Assembly: GCA_027593305.1 (NCBI GenBank)
Contig: JAQCJA010000368.1
Span: 1-5,196, forward strand
Direction: 5' to 3'
Length of the DNA stretch: 5,196 bases
Source: a bacterium
GTDB lineage: Bacteria > Latescibacterota > UBA2968 > UBA8231
Numbering within the stretch: position 1 is the stretch's first letter; the number at the start of each line of letters is the position of its first letter. Positions 1 through 5,196 of this stretch are shown here, one piece after another. A program made the position numbers and the translations under genes. The notes under the pieces were generated by a model. The model made no database searches, was not told the DNA's origin, and saw only the letters and a program-made list of their open reading frames with translations.

Positions 1-1
1 A

Positions 2-1393
2 CAGATCGTCCTGCGGCTGCCCGGCGACGAACGCCGGGTGCTGACGCCGGACTTCGCCGCTGCCGCCGATCCATGCGTTTCCTTCGATGGGCAGCAGGTG
101 CTGTTCGCCGGCCGCCGGCGCAGCACCGACGGCTGGGAGATCTGGCGCATGCAGGCGGACGGCAGCAACAAGCGCCAGGTCAGCGTCGGCATGGCGGACG
201 CACGCGGGCCCGTCTGGCTGGCACCGGCGGCGGTGAATGCGCCGAATTTCGATGACAGGATCGAGTGGATCACCTTTACCAGCACCGCAAAGGGTGTCTG
301 GGATGAGCGTCGGCGCGCGCCGCTGGCCAATCTCTACGCCATGAGCCTGGCACCCGTGGGTGCGCGGCCCTTCGTGCTGTGGCAGACCACGTATGGTCTG
401 GGCGGCGACCGCACACCGACGGTACTGGCCGATGGCCGGGTTCTGTTCGCCTCGTGGCAGCGCCAGGGGTACGGACTGATGACGATCAGCTGGGCCGGGG
501 AAAACCTGAACCCCTTCTACGGCAGTCACGATGGCTCCGTGTCGCAGTTGTCTCCCGTGGAACTGCCGGCACCGTCGCGGGACATCGTCTTTGTCGAAGC
601 TACGGGTGATGCCGAAACCGAGGGGGGCCGCCTGGCAGCCGTGTCGATGCGTCGCCCCTTGCACAGCTGGCGGCTGCTGGCCGATGACGGCGCCTACCGC
701 ACGCCGGCAGCCCTGCCCGAGGGTGGTCTCGTGGTGGCCTGGCGTGGCAGCGACACAGGTTCCTTCGGCCTCTACCAGTTCGATCTGCGCGCCGGTCGCG
801 GCAATGTCCTTGTGGACGATCCGGCGTGGCATGAATTCCAGCCGGTGCCGCTGGTACCCAGAAGTACCCCGCGGGGGCGCATTCCAACGGTCGACTTCGC
901 TTCCGTCCTCGACGTGGAGGGCTTCAAGCAGGCCGGTCAACTGCAGTGTCTCAACGTCTACGAGTCTGATCGCGCCGAACTCAGTGGCATCCTCGCAGGC
1001 AGCATCCGACGTGTCCGCCTGGTTGAGGGAGTACCCCTGCCGATTCTTCCGGCAGACAACGTCGCCCTGCCGGAGTCGACGGCAGCCGTGCTCTGGCCAC
1101 CCGCGCATGTGCAGACGCGGTCGCTGGGCGAAGCGCCGGTGGAGGCGGATGGATCGTTCTACGTCAATGTTGCCGGTGATCGCCCCTTCTACCTGGAAAC
1201 CCTCGACGAGAACGGCGGTGTCGTCGGCGCCATGCGCTCGTGGATGTGGGTGCGGGCCGGGGATCAGCGTGGCTGTGTGGGCTGTCACGAGAACAAGGAA
1301 CTGACACCGGAGAATCGAGTCACCGATGCCCTGCGCCGGGCCCGACCGATGTCGCTGGTTGGTGATGTCCTGCCCGCCGAAGGGGCGCCGTGA
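2..1393 (+). CDS. HzsA-related monoheme c-type beta-propeller protein (5' partial)
   Basis: The reading frame is open to the left edge, so the start and any signal peptide lie upstream. The GTG at 38 is an internal Val, not a credible start: the 12 codons before it are open and no ribosome site is seen. 463 residues are visible (numbered from base 2). Residues 1 to about 300 are TolB/PD40-type propeller blades (for example QQVLFAGRRR, GRVLFASWQRQGYGL, LNPFYGSHDG). At 317-324 LNVYESDR opens the segment I recognise as the hydrazine synthase alpha middle domain. It continues through GEAPVEADGSFYVNV and MRSWMWVRAGDQRGC to one heme c site, CVGCH, at 425-429. The protein ends 34 residues later. Known: such proteins are annotated HzsA-related, with mostly unknown function. 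Inferred: a periplasmic redox subunit acting with the next gene, which it overlaps by 4 nt. The HzsA C-terminal heme domain is absent. Family assignment is from remembered motifs, not a search. Confidence 0.85.
   Translation, partial: QIVLRLPGDERRVLTPDFAAAADPCVSFDGQQVLFAGRRRSTDGWEIWRMQADGSNKRQVSVGMADARGPVWLAPAAVNAPNFDDRIEWITFTSTAKGVWDERRRAPLANLYAMSLAPVGARPFVLWQTTYGLGGDRTPTVLADGRVLFASWQRQGYGLMTISWAGENLNPFYGSHDGSVSQLSPVELPAPSRDIVFVEATGDAETEGGRLAAVSMRRPLHSWRLLADDGAYRTPAALPEGGLVVAWRGSDTGSFGLYQFDLRAGRGNVLVDDPAWHEFQPVPLVPRSTPRGRIPTVDFASVLDVEGFKQAGQLQCLNVYESDRAELSGILAGSIRRVRLVEGVPLPILPADNVALPESTAAVLWPPAHVQTRSLGEAPVEADGSFYVNVAGDRPFYLETLDENGGVVGAMRSWMWVRAGDQRGCVGCHENKELTPENRVTDALRRARPMSLVGDVLPAEGAP
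1379..1385 (+). promoter_or_regulatory. Weak ribosome binding site supporting the GTG start at 1390
   Basis: GAAGGGG lies 4 nt before the GTG at 1390, inside the end of the preceding gene. Spacing is short and the match to AGGAGG is partial, so translation is probably helped by coupling through the GTGA stop/start overlap. The alternative ATG at 1411 has no purine-rich site in front and would remove the charged n-region of the signal peptide, so the GTG is preferred. Confidence 0.45.
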
Positions 1394-3378
1394 CACACAG
1401 CCAGCGCCTCATGGGCCTGATCCTGGCGCTGACCCTGGCGTGCGCCGGACCCGGGTGTGGACCTGAGCCTGGGCCTGAGCCTGAGCCTGGGCCTGGGCCT
1501 GAGTCCGGGGCCCGGGCTGCAGCCTCCGGAGAATCCGGATGGTATCGCGATCTGAGTCGACGCAAACTGCACGCGACGGAGGCGGACGATCACTACCTGT
1601 CACCCCTGCAACTGCTTTCGTCGCGTGACGGTCACACGCTCTACGTCGCCTGTGAGGGTACCGACGAGATCCTGCTCGTCGATCTCCCGGGCCGCCGCGT
1701 GACGGGGCGTATCAAGGTTGGCCGCCAACCCTTCGGGCTGCTGCTGAGTGACGCTGGTGATGAACTCTACGTCAGTCATCGCTGGGACGACGACGTGGGC
1801 ATCATCGATCTGCGCAGCCGCGAAATGGTCGCCCGCATCCCGGTGGGTGAGGACCCGCACGGCCTGGCGCCGGGCTCGGCAGAGGATGAGATCTATGTCG
1901 TCAATCTGGGCACCGACGATGTCTCCATCGTTGACATGGACAACCGGCGCGAGGTCCGACGTCTGGGGGCAGGCAACGCGCCCTTCGGCATCGCCCCGGT
2001 GGCAGACGGGCGGATGTTCGTCTCCAGCCAGTACTCGAATCCGGCTGCCTTCCGTTCGCCCCCGGTGCTCGAACTGACCGTCATCGACGGCGAGGCGGGC
2101 ATCGTGCGCGAGCGTCGGCCCCTGCCGGGCACCGTCATTGGCCAGGGGATCGCTGCCGATCCGCGTGGGCGCTTCGTCGTTACCGCCCTGGAACTGCCGA
2201 AGAACCTGCTGCCGCAGACCCAGGTCTACCAGGGCTGGATGGTGACTTTTGCCCTCGCCTTCAGCGAGGTCGTCGCCGGTGGGCGCACGGCGCTGTTGCC
2301 CATCGATGAACCTCAGCTGTACTTCGCCGACCCCTACGACGTGGCCTTTGCCGCCGATGGAGGGCGCCTCTTCGTCACCTCCAGTGGCGTCGACGTCGTC
2401 ACCGTGATCGATGTCGAGGCCGCCGCCGCCGTCCTGCAGATGCGCGCCGGTCGCATCGGCCTGGACGACGAGGGCATCCGCCGGCTGGCGCGGGATCTCG
2501 GTGCCAGTTCGGCCTACGTGGAGGCGCGAATCCCGACACCGGCCAACCCCAAGGCCCTGGCTGCCGATGGCAGCAGGCTCTACGTCGCCTGCCGCCTGGC
2601 GGATCAGATCCTGGTGATCGACACACAGGCGTTGACCGTCATCGACAGCATCGATCTCGGGGGACCGGAGCAAATGACCCGACTGCGCCAGGGGGCGCGC
2701 CTGTTTCACTTTGCCAGCATCAGTTTTCAGCAGCAGATGAGCTGCAGTACCTGCCACCCCGAAAACAACGTCGATGGTCTGGTCTACGATATCGCCGTCG
2801 ATGGCGGCATGGGACGCAACCTGGTCGACAATCTGAGCCTGCGCGGCCTCGCCGAGACGGCGCCCTTCAAGTGGACGGGGAAGAACCCGAATCTGCAGCG
2901 CCAGGAGGGTCCGCGCGCCGCGCAACTGTTCTTCCGCACCCACGGATTCGACGCCGACCAGAACGAGGCCATCGTCGCCTACATCGAGTCGATTCCACAG
3001 AGGCCCAATCGGCACCGACGGGCGGCAGGCCTGACGCCGGAACAGCGTCACGGCAAGCAGATGTTTGAGCGGCAGCGCGACAACCTGGGGCGCTACATCC
3101 CCGTCGGCAACCGTTGTGTCACCTGTCACCCGCAGCCCTTCGGCACGGACCGTCGACGCCATGATATCGGTTCCCGGGCCGCACATGACCGGAACGGTGT
3201 GTTCGACACGCCACATCTGCTCAACGTCTACGAACGGCCGCCCTTCCTGCACGATGGCCGTTGCTGGAGTCTGGAAGAGATCTGGACAAAGCACAATCCC
3301 GCCGATACCCACGGGGCGACCAACGATATGAACAAGGGCCAGTTGAACGCCCTCATCGAGTACATCAAGACCTTCTGA
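1390..3378 (+). CDS. YVTN beta-propeller fused to diheme cytochrome c peroxidase/MauG-like domain (HzsBC-like)
   Basis: 662 residues from GTG. Residues 1-20 are an export signal (R6, then hydrophobic MGLILALTLACAG). Cys18 and Cys23 leave lipidation possible, but neither sits in a good lipobox. Residues 24-38 are a Pro/Glu/Gly linker. Residues about 68-430 are a YVTN/lactonase-like propeller with blades such as LYVACEGTDEILLVDL and IYVVNLGTDDVSIVDM. LYVAC recurs with Cys88 and Cys401, probably in the first and last blades. Residues about 430-662 are a diheme peroxidase-like domain: heme sites CSTCH 452-456 and CVTCH 576-580, SLRGLAETAPFKW ending at Trp495 between them, and FLHDGR at 619-624. 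His635, His641 and Met647 are candidate distal ligands. Known: CCP/MauG enzymes use one heme for peroxide or substrate chemistry and one for electron transfer. In hydrazine synthase the beta subunit is a seven-bladed propeller and gamma a CCP-like diheme protein. Inferred: a periplasmic, possibly membrane-tethered oxidoreductase paired with the upstream HzsA-like protein. Substrate unknown. Confidence 0.88.
   Translation: MTHSQRLMGLILALTLACAGPGCGPEPGPEPEPGPGPESGARAAASGESGWYRDLSRRKLHATEADDHYLSPLQLLSSRDGHTLYVACEGTDEILLVDLPGRRVTGRIKVGRQPFGLLLSDAGDELYVSHRWDDDVGIIDLRSREMVARIPVGEDPHGLAPGSAEDEIYVVNLGTDDVSIVDMDNRREVRRLGAGNAPFGIAPVADGRMFVSSQYSNPAAFRSPPVLELTVIDGEAGIVRERRPLPGTVIGQGIAADPRGRFVVTALELPKNLLPQTQVYQGWMVTFALAFSEVVAGGRTALLPIDEPQLYFADPYDVAFAADGGRLFVTSSGVDVVTVIDVEAAAAVLQMRAGRIGLDDEGIRRLARDLGASSAYVEARIPTPANPKALAADGSRLYVACRLADQILVIDTQALTVIDSIDLGGPEQMTRLRQGARLFHFASISFQQQMSCSTCHPENNVDGLVYDIAVDGGMGRNLVDNLSLRGLAETAPFKWTGKNPNLQRQEGPRAAQLFFRTHGFDADQNEAIVAYIESIPQRPNRHRRAAGLTPEQRHGKQMFERQRDNLGRYIPVGNRCVTCHPQPFGTDRRRHDIGSRAAHDRNGVFDTPHLLNVYERPPFLHDGRCWSLEEIWTKHNPADTHGATNDMNKGQLNALIEYIKTF
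1459..1506 (+). repeat. In-frame 6-bp tandem repeat (about 8 units) coding a Pro-Glu/Pro-Gly linker
   Basis: Eight consecutive hexamers of consensus GRGCCT run from 1459 to 1506. The first (GGACCT) and last (GAGTCC) have diverged. They encode alternating Gly/Glu-Pro dipeptides directly after the signal sequence of the propeller-diheme protein. A 6-bp unit keeps the frame when copies are gained or lost, so slippage would change only the length of a rigid tether. Confidence 0.9.
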
Positions 3379-4112
3379 TGGGCCTGCCGACGACACAGAA
3401 ATGGGTGGCGATGGCCTATGCCGTGGCCGTGGGCACTGCCCTTCTGGTGGCGCAGGCCACAGCCCAGACGAAAGTGCAGGCCACCCCGCCGGTCGCAGGC
3501 CAACAGCTGTACACGTCCGACATGGCCGTGCTCGACGCCGACTCCCTGCGCATGCCGTCGGCGTCGTACGTCGGCGCCGACGTCTGCCGTTCCTGTCACG
3601 TGGAGGCGTGGAATGTCTGGCTCGGTACCGCGCACGCACGGTCCTGGGTGTTTCTGCGCACCGCCGCTGCCGACTCCATTGCTGCACGAATCGCCGGAGG
3701 CCCCGTGCGCGAGCCGGCGCAGAGTCAGCGCTGTCTGACCTGCCACGGCACGGCGGCCGACGTCGTCCCCGTCTTCCGAACAACAGGTCTGGCCCTGCAG
3801 GATGGCGTTCAATGTGAAGCCTGTCATGGCCCGGGCTCGATGCACGTCGAGCCCGGCCTCATCCTTGGTGGTGACAAGCTCGAGGCGAGCCGCATGGAAA
3901 TACCGGATGAGCAAGGGTGTCGCGTGTGTCACAAGGCGGATCGTCCGTCCCATGAATGGATGGGGCGCCCTGCCTTCGATTTTGTCCGCGCGCAGGCAAG
4001 GATCGCTTATCCCACGTCACGGCAGGCACGACTCGACCTGTTGCGGGAGCAACCCGGAGGCTTTCTGAGCATCACCCTGCGGACGCTGCTCGGACACCTG
4101 TTCGGCAGCTGA
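3378..4112 (+). CDS. Tetraheme cytochrome c, cytochrome c554 family, exported
   Basis: 244 residues from the ATG at 3378, which overlaps the preceding stop by one base (TGATG). An in-frame ATG at 3261 lies inside the upstream gene and would place a long polar stretch before the signal, so it is rejected. Residues 1-29 are a signal peptide (K8, hydrophobic 9-25, likely cleavage after ATA29). Four heme c sites follow: CRSCH 70-74, CLTCH 119-123, CEACH 146-150 and CRVCH 181-185. The family signature is clear: YVGADVC before heme 1, W81 and H86 after it, GVQCEACHGPGSMH at heme 3. H86, H156 and H192 are candidate distal ligands. Known: cytochrome c554-type proteins move electrons in the periplasm, for example from hydroxylamine oxidoreductase in nitrifiers. 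Inferred: electron carrier for the two upstream redox proteins. Odd point: near the C-terminal end the sequence reads RIAYP, with Tyr211 where I would expect a His in many relatives. The C-terminus (FLSITLRTLLGHLFGS) is mildly hydrophobic. Confidence 0.92.
   Translation: MGLPTTQKWVAMAYAVAVGTALLVAQATAQTKVQATPPVAGQQLYTSDMAVLDADSLRMPSASYVGADVCRSCHVEAWNVWLGTAHARSWVFLRTAAADSIAARIAGGPVREPAQSQRCLTCHGTAADVVPVFRTTGLALQDGVQCEACHGPGSMHVEPGLILGGDKLEASRMEIPDEQGCRVCHKADRPSHEWMGRPAFDFVRAQARIAYPTSRQARLDLLREQPGGFLSITLRTLLGHLFGS
3533..3566. repeat. 10-bp inverted repeat, 14-nt loop, inside the tetraheme cytochrome gene
   Basis: CGACGCCGAC at 3533-3542 is the exact reverse complement of GTCGGCGTCG at 3557-3566. 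It lies in the codons just before the first heme site and has no T-run after it. It may be a by-product of GAC/GCC/GTC-rich coding. Confidence 0.6.
3568..3583. repeat. 16-bp perfect palindrome
   Basis: ACGTCGGCGCCGACGT reads identically on both strands. It starts 2 nt after the inverted repeat at 3533-3566 and shares its GTCGGCG core, so alternative pairings with the left arm at 3533 are possible. It encodes VGADV just before heme 1. No function can be read from it. Confidence 0.6.
3831..3856. repeat. 10-bp perfect hairpin, 6-nt loop, inside the tetraheme cytochrome gene
   Basis: CCGGGCTCGA at 3831-3840 pairs exactly with TCGAGCCCGG at 3847-3856 around the loop TGCACG. It lies just after the third heme codons and encodes PGSMHVEPG. 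There is no following T-run, so it is not an intrinsic terminator. A transcript could form a strong stem here. Confidence 0.65.
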
Positions 4113-4115
4113 GGA
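4111..4115 (+). promoter_or_regulatory. Ribosome binding site for the Reg_prop propeller gene
   Basis: GAGGA overlaps the stop codon of the tetraheme cytochrome gene and lies 8 nt before the ATG at 4124, close to ideal spacing. It decides the start at 4124. The nearer ATG at 4116 is in another frame and too close to the site. Confidence 0.75.
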
Positions 4116-4123
4116 ATGGACCG

Positions 4124-5196
4124 ATGAAGACTACCCGAAGCGGCCGGCAGTGGACGGCCATTGCAGTGTTTCTGGGGCTGGTCACCGGCTCGCCTGCATG
4201 GGCCGAGGGCCTGCCGATCTACGATGACTGGATCTCCTATCACGTGGCCGATGGTCTGCCTTCGGACAAGGTCTTCTGTGTCGCCGTGGATGGCCCGCGC
4301 ATCTGGGCCGGCACGGACCAGGGCCTGGCCGTGCTCGAGTCCGGTAGCTGGCGCACGTACACCACCAGGGATGGGCTGGCGTACGATGCGGTGCTCAGTG
4401 TCGCCATCGACAGCGCCAGTGGTGACGTGTGGGCAGGAACCATGGGGGGCCTGACACGGATCTCCGCCGGTCGCCTGACGACGTACACCCAGTTCAACAG
4501 CGGTCTGCCGAATGACGTCGTCTTTGGTGTTGCCGTGGAGAACCAGAACGTCTGGGTGGCGACGACGGCCGGCGAAGGGCGATTCCTGGTACGGGAGAAT
4601 CGCTGGCAGGTATACACACCTGAGAATGCGCCGCAACATGAGCCCTGGGGATACGGTGTGGACTTTGCCGATGGCAAGGTATGGGCGGCGCTCTGGGGGG
4701 GCGGAGCCCTCGAGTTCGATGTCGCTACGGAGACGTGGCAAGCTTATATGGATCCCGACGGCGAGATGGAAATCGACCTGTTCCGCGATGACGGTATCAT
4801 CCATGTCATCACCACTGCCGTCAGTTACCGCGCCGGCATCCTCTGGGCCAGCACCTACTTCGGCCTGTCGAGCTTTGATGGCCGCCGCTGGCGCGGCTAT
4901 ATGGACCATGACAGTGGCCTGGCGAGCAACTTCATCAACTCCGTCAAGGCCCGTGGCCGTGTTGCCTGGGTGTGTACGGACAAGGGCTTGAGTGTCGTCG
5001 ACTACGCCAGCAACCTCTGGGTTACCTATGCGCCGGTGGCAGAGCCGACAGACTACAAGGGGCCCTGGGCGGCGCGACTGACGCAGGAGGCCGAAGTGCT
5101 GCGCACCGTACCCCTGGCGCAGGGGCTGGCGAACAACTTCATCCTCGGCGTCGATTTTGCCGGAGAGGACGTCTGGGTGGCGACGGCCGCCGGCCT
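4124..5196 (+). CDS. Secreted Reg_prop (two-component regulator propeller) protein, 3' partial
   Basis: The frame is open from the ATG at 4124 to the right edge: 357 full codons with no stop. Residues 1-27 are a signal peptide (K2, R5, R8, hydrophobic 11-22, cleavage after AWA27). The rest is a series of Reg_prop blades, each opening with a Gly-Leu and holding a V-W-A-G/A-T core. Clear blades start at Gly44, Gly84, Gly127, Gly265 and Gly334, with degenerate ones around 172-201 and 235-255. A segment at about 305-333 (around TDYKGPWAARLTQEAEV) interrupts the pattern. No CXXCH is present in the visible part. Known: Reg_prop repeats form the periplasmic sensor propellers of hybrid two-component systems, but stand-alone exported versions also occur beside multiheme cytochrome genes. 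Inferred: a structural or sensory partner of the redox proteins, not itself a regulator. The wording PDGEMEIDLFRDDG resembles a family I recall of about 370-400 residues, so the stop is probably close by. A downstream histidine kinase or other domain cannot be excluded. Confidence 0.85.
   Translation, partial: MKTTRSGRQWTAIAVFLGLVTGSPAWAEGLPIYDDWISYHVADGLPSDKVFCVAVDGPRIWAGTDQGLAVLESGSWRTYTTRDGLAYDAVLSVAIDSASGDVWAGTMGGLTRISAGRLTTYTQFNSGLPNDVVFGVAVENQNVWVATTAGEGRFLVRENRWQVYTPENAPQHEPWGYGVDFADGKVWAALWGGGALEFDVATETWQAYMDPDGEMEIDLFRDDGIIHVITTAVSYRAGILWASTYFGLSSFDGRRWRGYMDHDSGLASNFINSVKARGRVAWVCTDKGLSVVDYASNLWVTYAPVAEPTDYKGPWAARLTQEAEVLRTVPLAQGLANNFILGVDFAGEDVWVATAAG

Noticed and set aside
531..1304. 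Open frame of 257 codons on the + strand inside the HzsA-like gene
   Set aside because: Frame-shifted shadow rich in Arg, Ser, Pro and Cys, with no family signature. The overlapping frame carries the propeller, the LNVYESDR segment and CVGCH.
1390..1458. Lipoprotein signal in the fused protein (Cys18 or Cys23 as the lipidated residue)
   Set aside because: TLAC and GPGC do not fit a normal lipobox well. It is kept as a possibility in the gene entry but not called.
2..3378. Genuine anammox hydrazine synthase (hzsA, hzsBC)
   Set aside because: The HzsA-like protein lacks the C-terminal heme domain and the expected Tyr four residues after CXXCH, and the high GC does not fit known anammox genomes. 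Only a related architecture is claimed.
1600..3783. Long open frame of 727 codons on the - strand
   Set aside because: It mirrors the fused propeller-diheme gene and part of the cytochrome gene. Its translation is low-complexity, rich in Arg, Asp, Gly and Val, without a recognisable domain. Such frames are expected opposite GC-rich genes, and the + strand proteins have clear motifs.
3857..3900. Intrinsic terminator after the hairpin at 3831-3856
   Set aside because: No T-run follows, and the stem lies in the middle of an intact gene.
3228..3953. Open frame of 241 codons on the - strand opposite the tetraheme cytochrome
   Set aside because: No motifs, and it overlaps a gene with four in-frame heme sites and a signal peptide.
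4007..4909. Open frame of 300 codons on the - strand
   Set aside because: It lies opposite the Reg_prop gene, whose signal peptide, blades and ribosome site are convincing. The antisense product shows no domain.

Overview
The window is GC-rich, almost entirely coding on the + strand, and reads as one tightly packed operon of exported redox proteins. Four genes lie head to tail: a 5'-truncated HzsA-related monoheme propeller protein (2..1393), a YVTN propeller fused to a diheme cytochrome c peroxidase/MauG-like domain (1390..3378), a tetraheme cytochrome c554-type protein (3378..4112), and a secreted Reg_prop-type propeller protein cut off by the right edge (4124..5196). Junctions are a 4-nt overlap (GTGA), a 1-nt overlap (TGATG) and an 11-nt gap carrying a Shine-Dalgarno. 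No promoter, terminator, RNA gene, mobile element or CRISPR was seen, so the operon probably begins left of the window and continues right of it.

The products carry seven CXXCH heme c sites (1 + 2 + 4). Genes 2 to 4 start with recognisable export signals, and the N-terminus of gene 1 is off-window. This points to a Gram-negative bacterium with a cytochrome c maturation system and a periplasmic or surface electron-transfer complex. The codon choice (CTG for Leu, GCC, GGC, GAC) fits a high-GC proteobacterium or a similar environmental lineage. Taxonomy cannot be fixed from this sequence.

The most interesting reading is that genes 1 and 2 together reproduce the domain set of anammox hydrazine synthase. 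Gene 1 has the HzsA propeller, middle domain and first heme. Gene 2 has an HzsB-like seven-bladed propeller joined to an HzsC-like diheme CCP domain. A tetraheme cytochrome that could shuttle electrons follows. However, gene 1 stops soon after its heme, lacking the HzsA C-terminal heme domain, and lacks the Tyr that I recall as the heme ligand in Kuenenia HzsA. The cluster is therefore better described as a divergent hydrazine-synthase-like module of unknown substrate than as a hydrazine synthase.

Proposed working model (inference): the products of genes 1 and 2 form a multi-propeller oxidoreductase, the tetraheme protein carries electrons to or from it, and the fourth, heme-free propeller is a structural or sensory partner.
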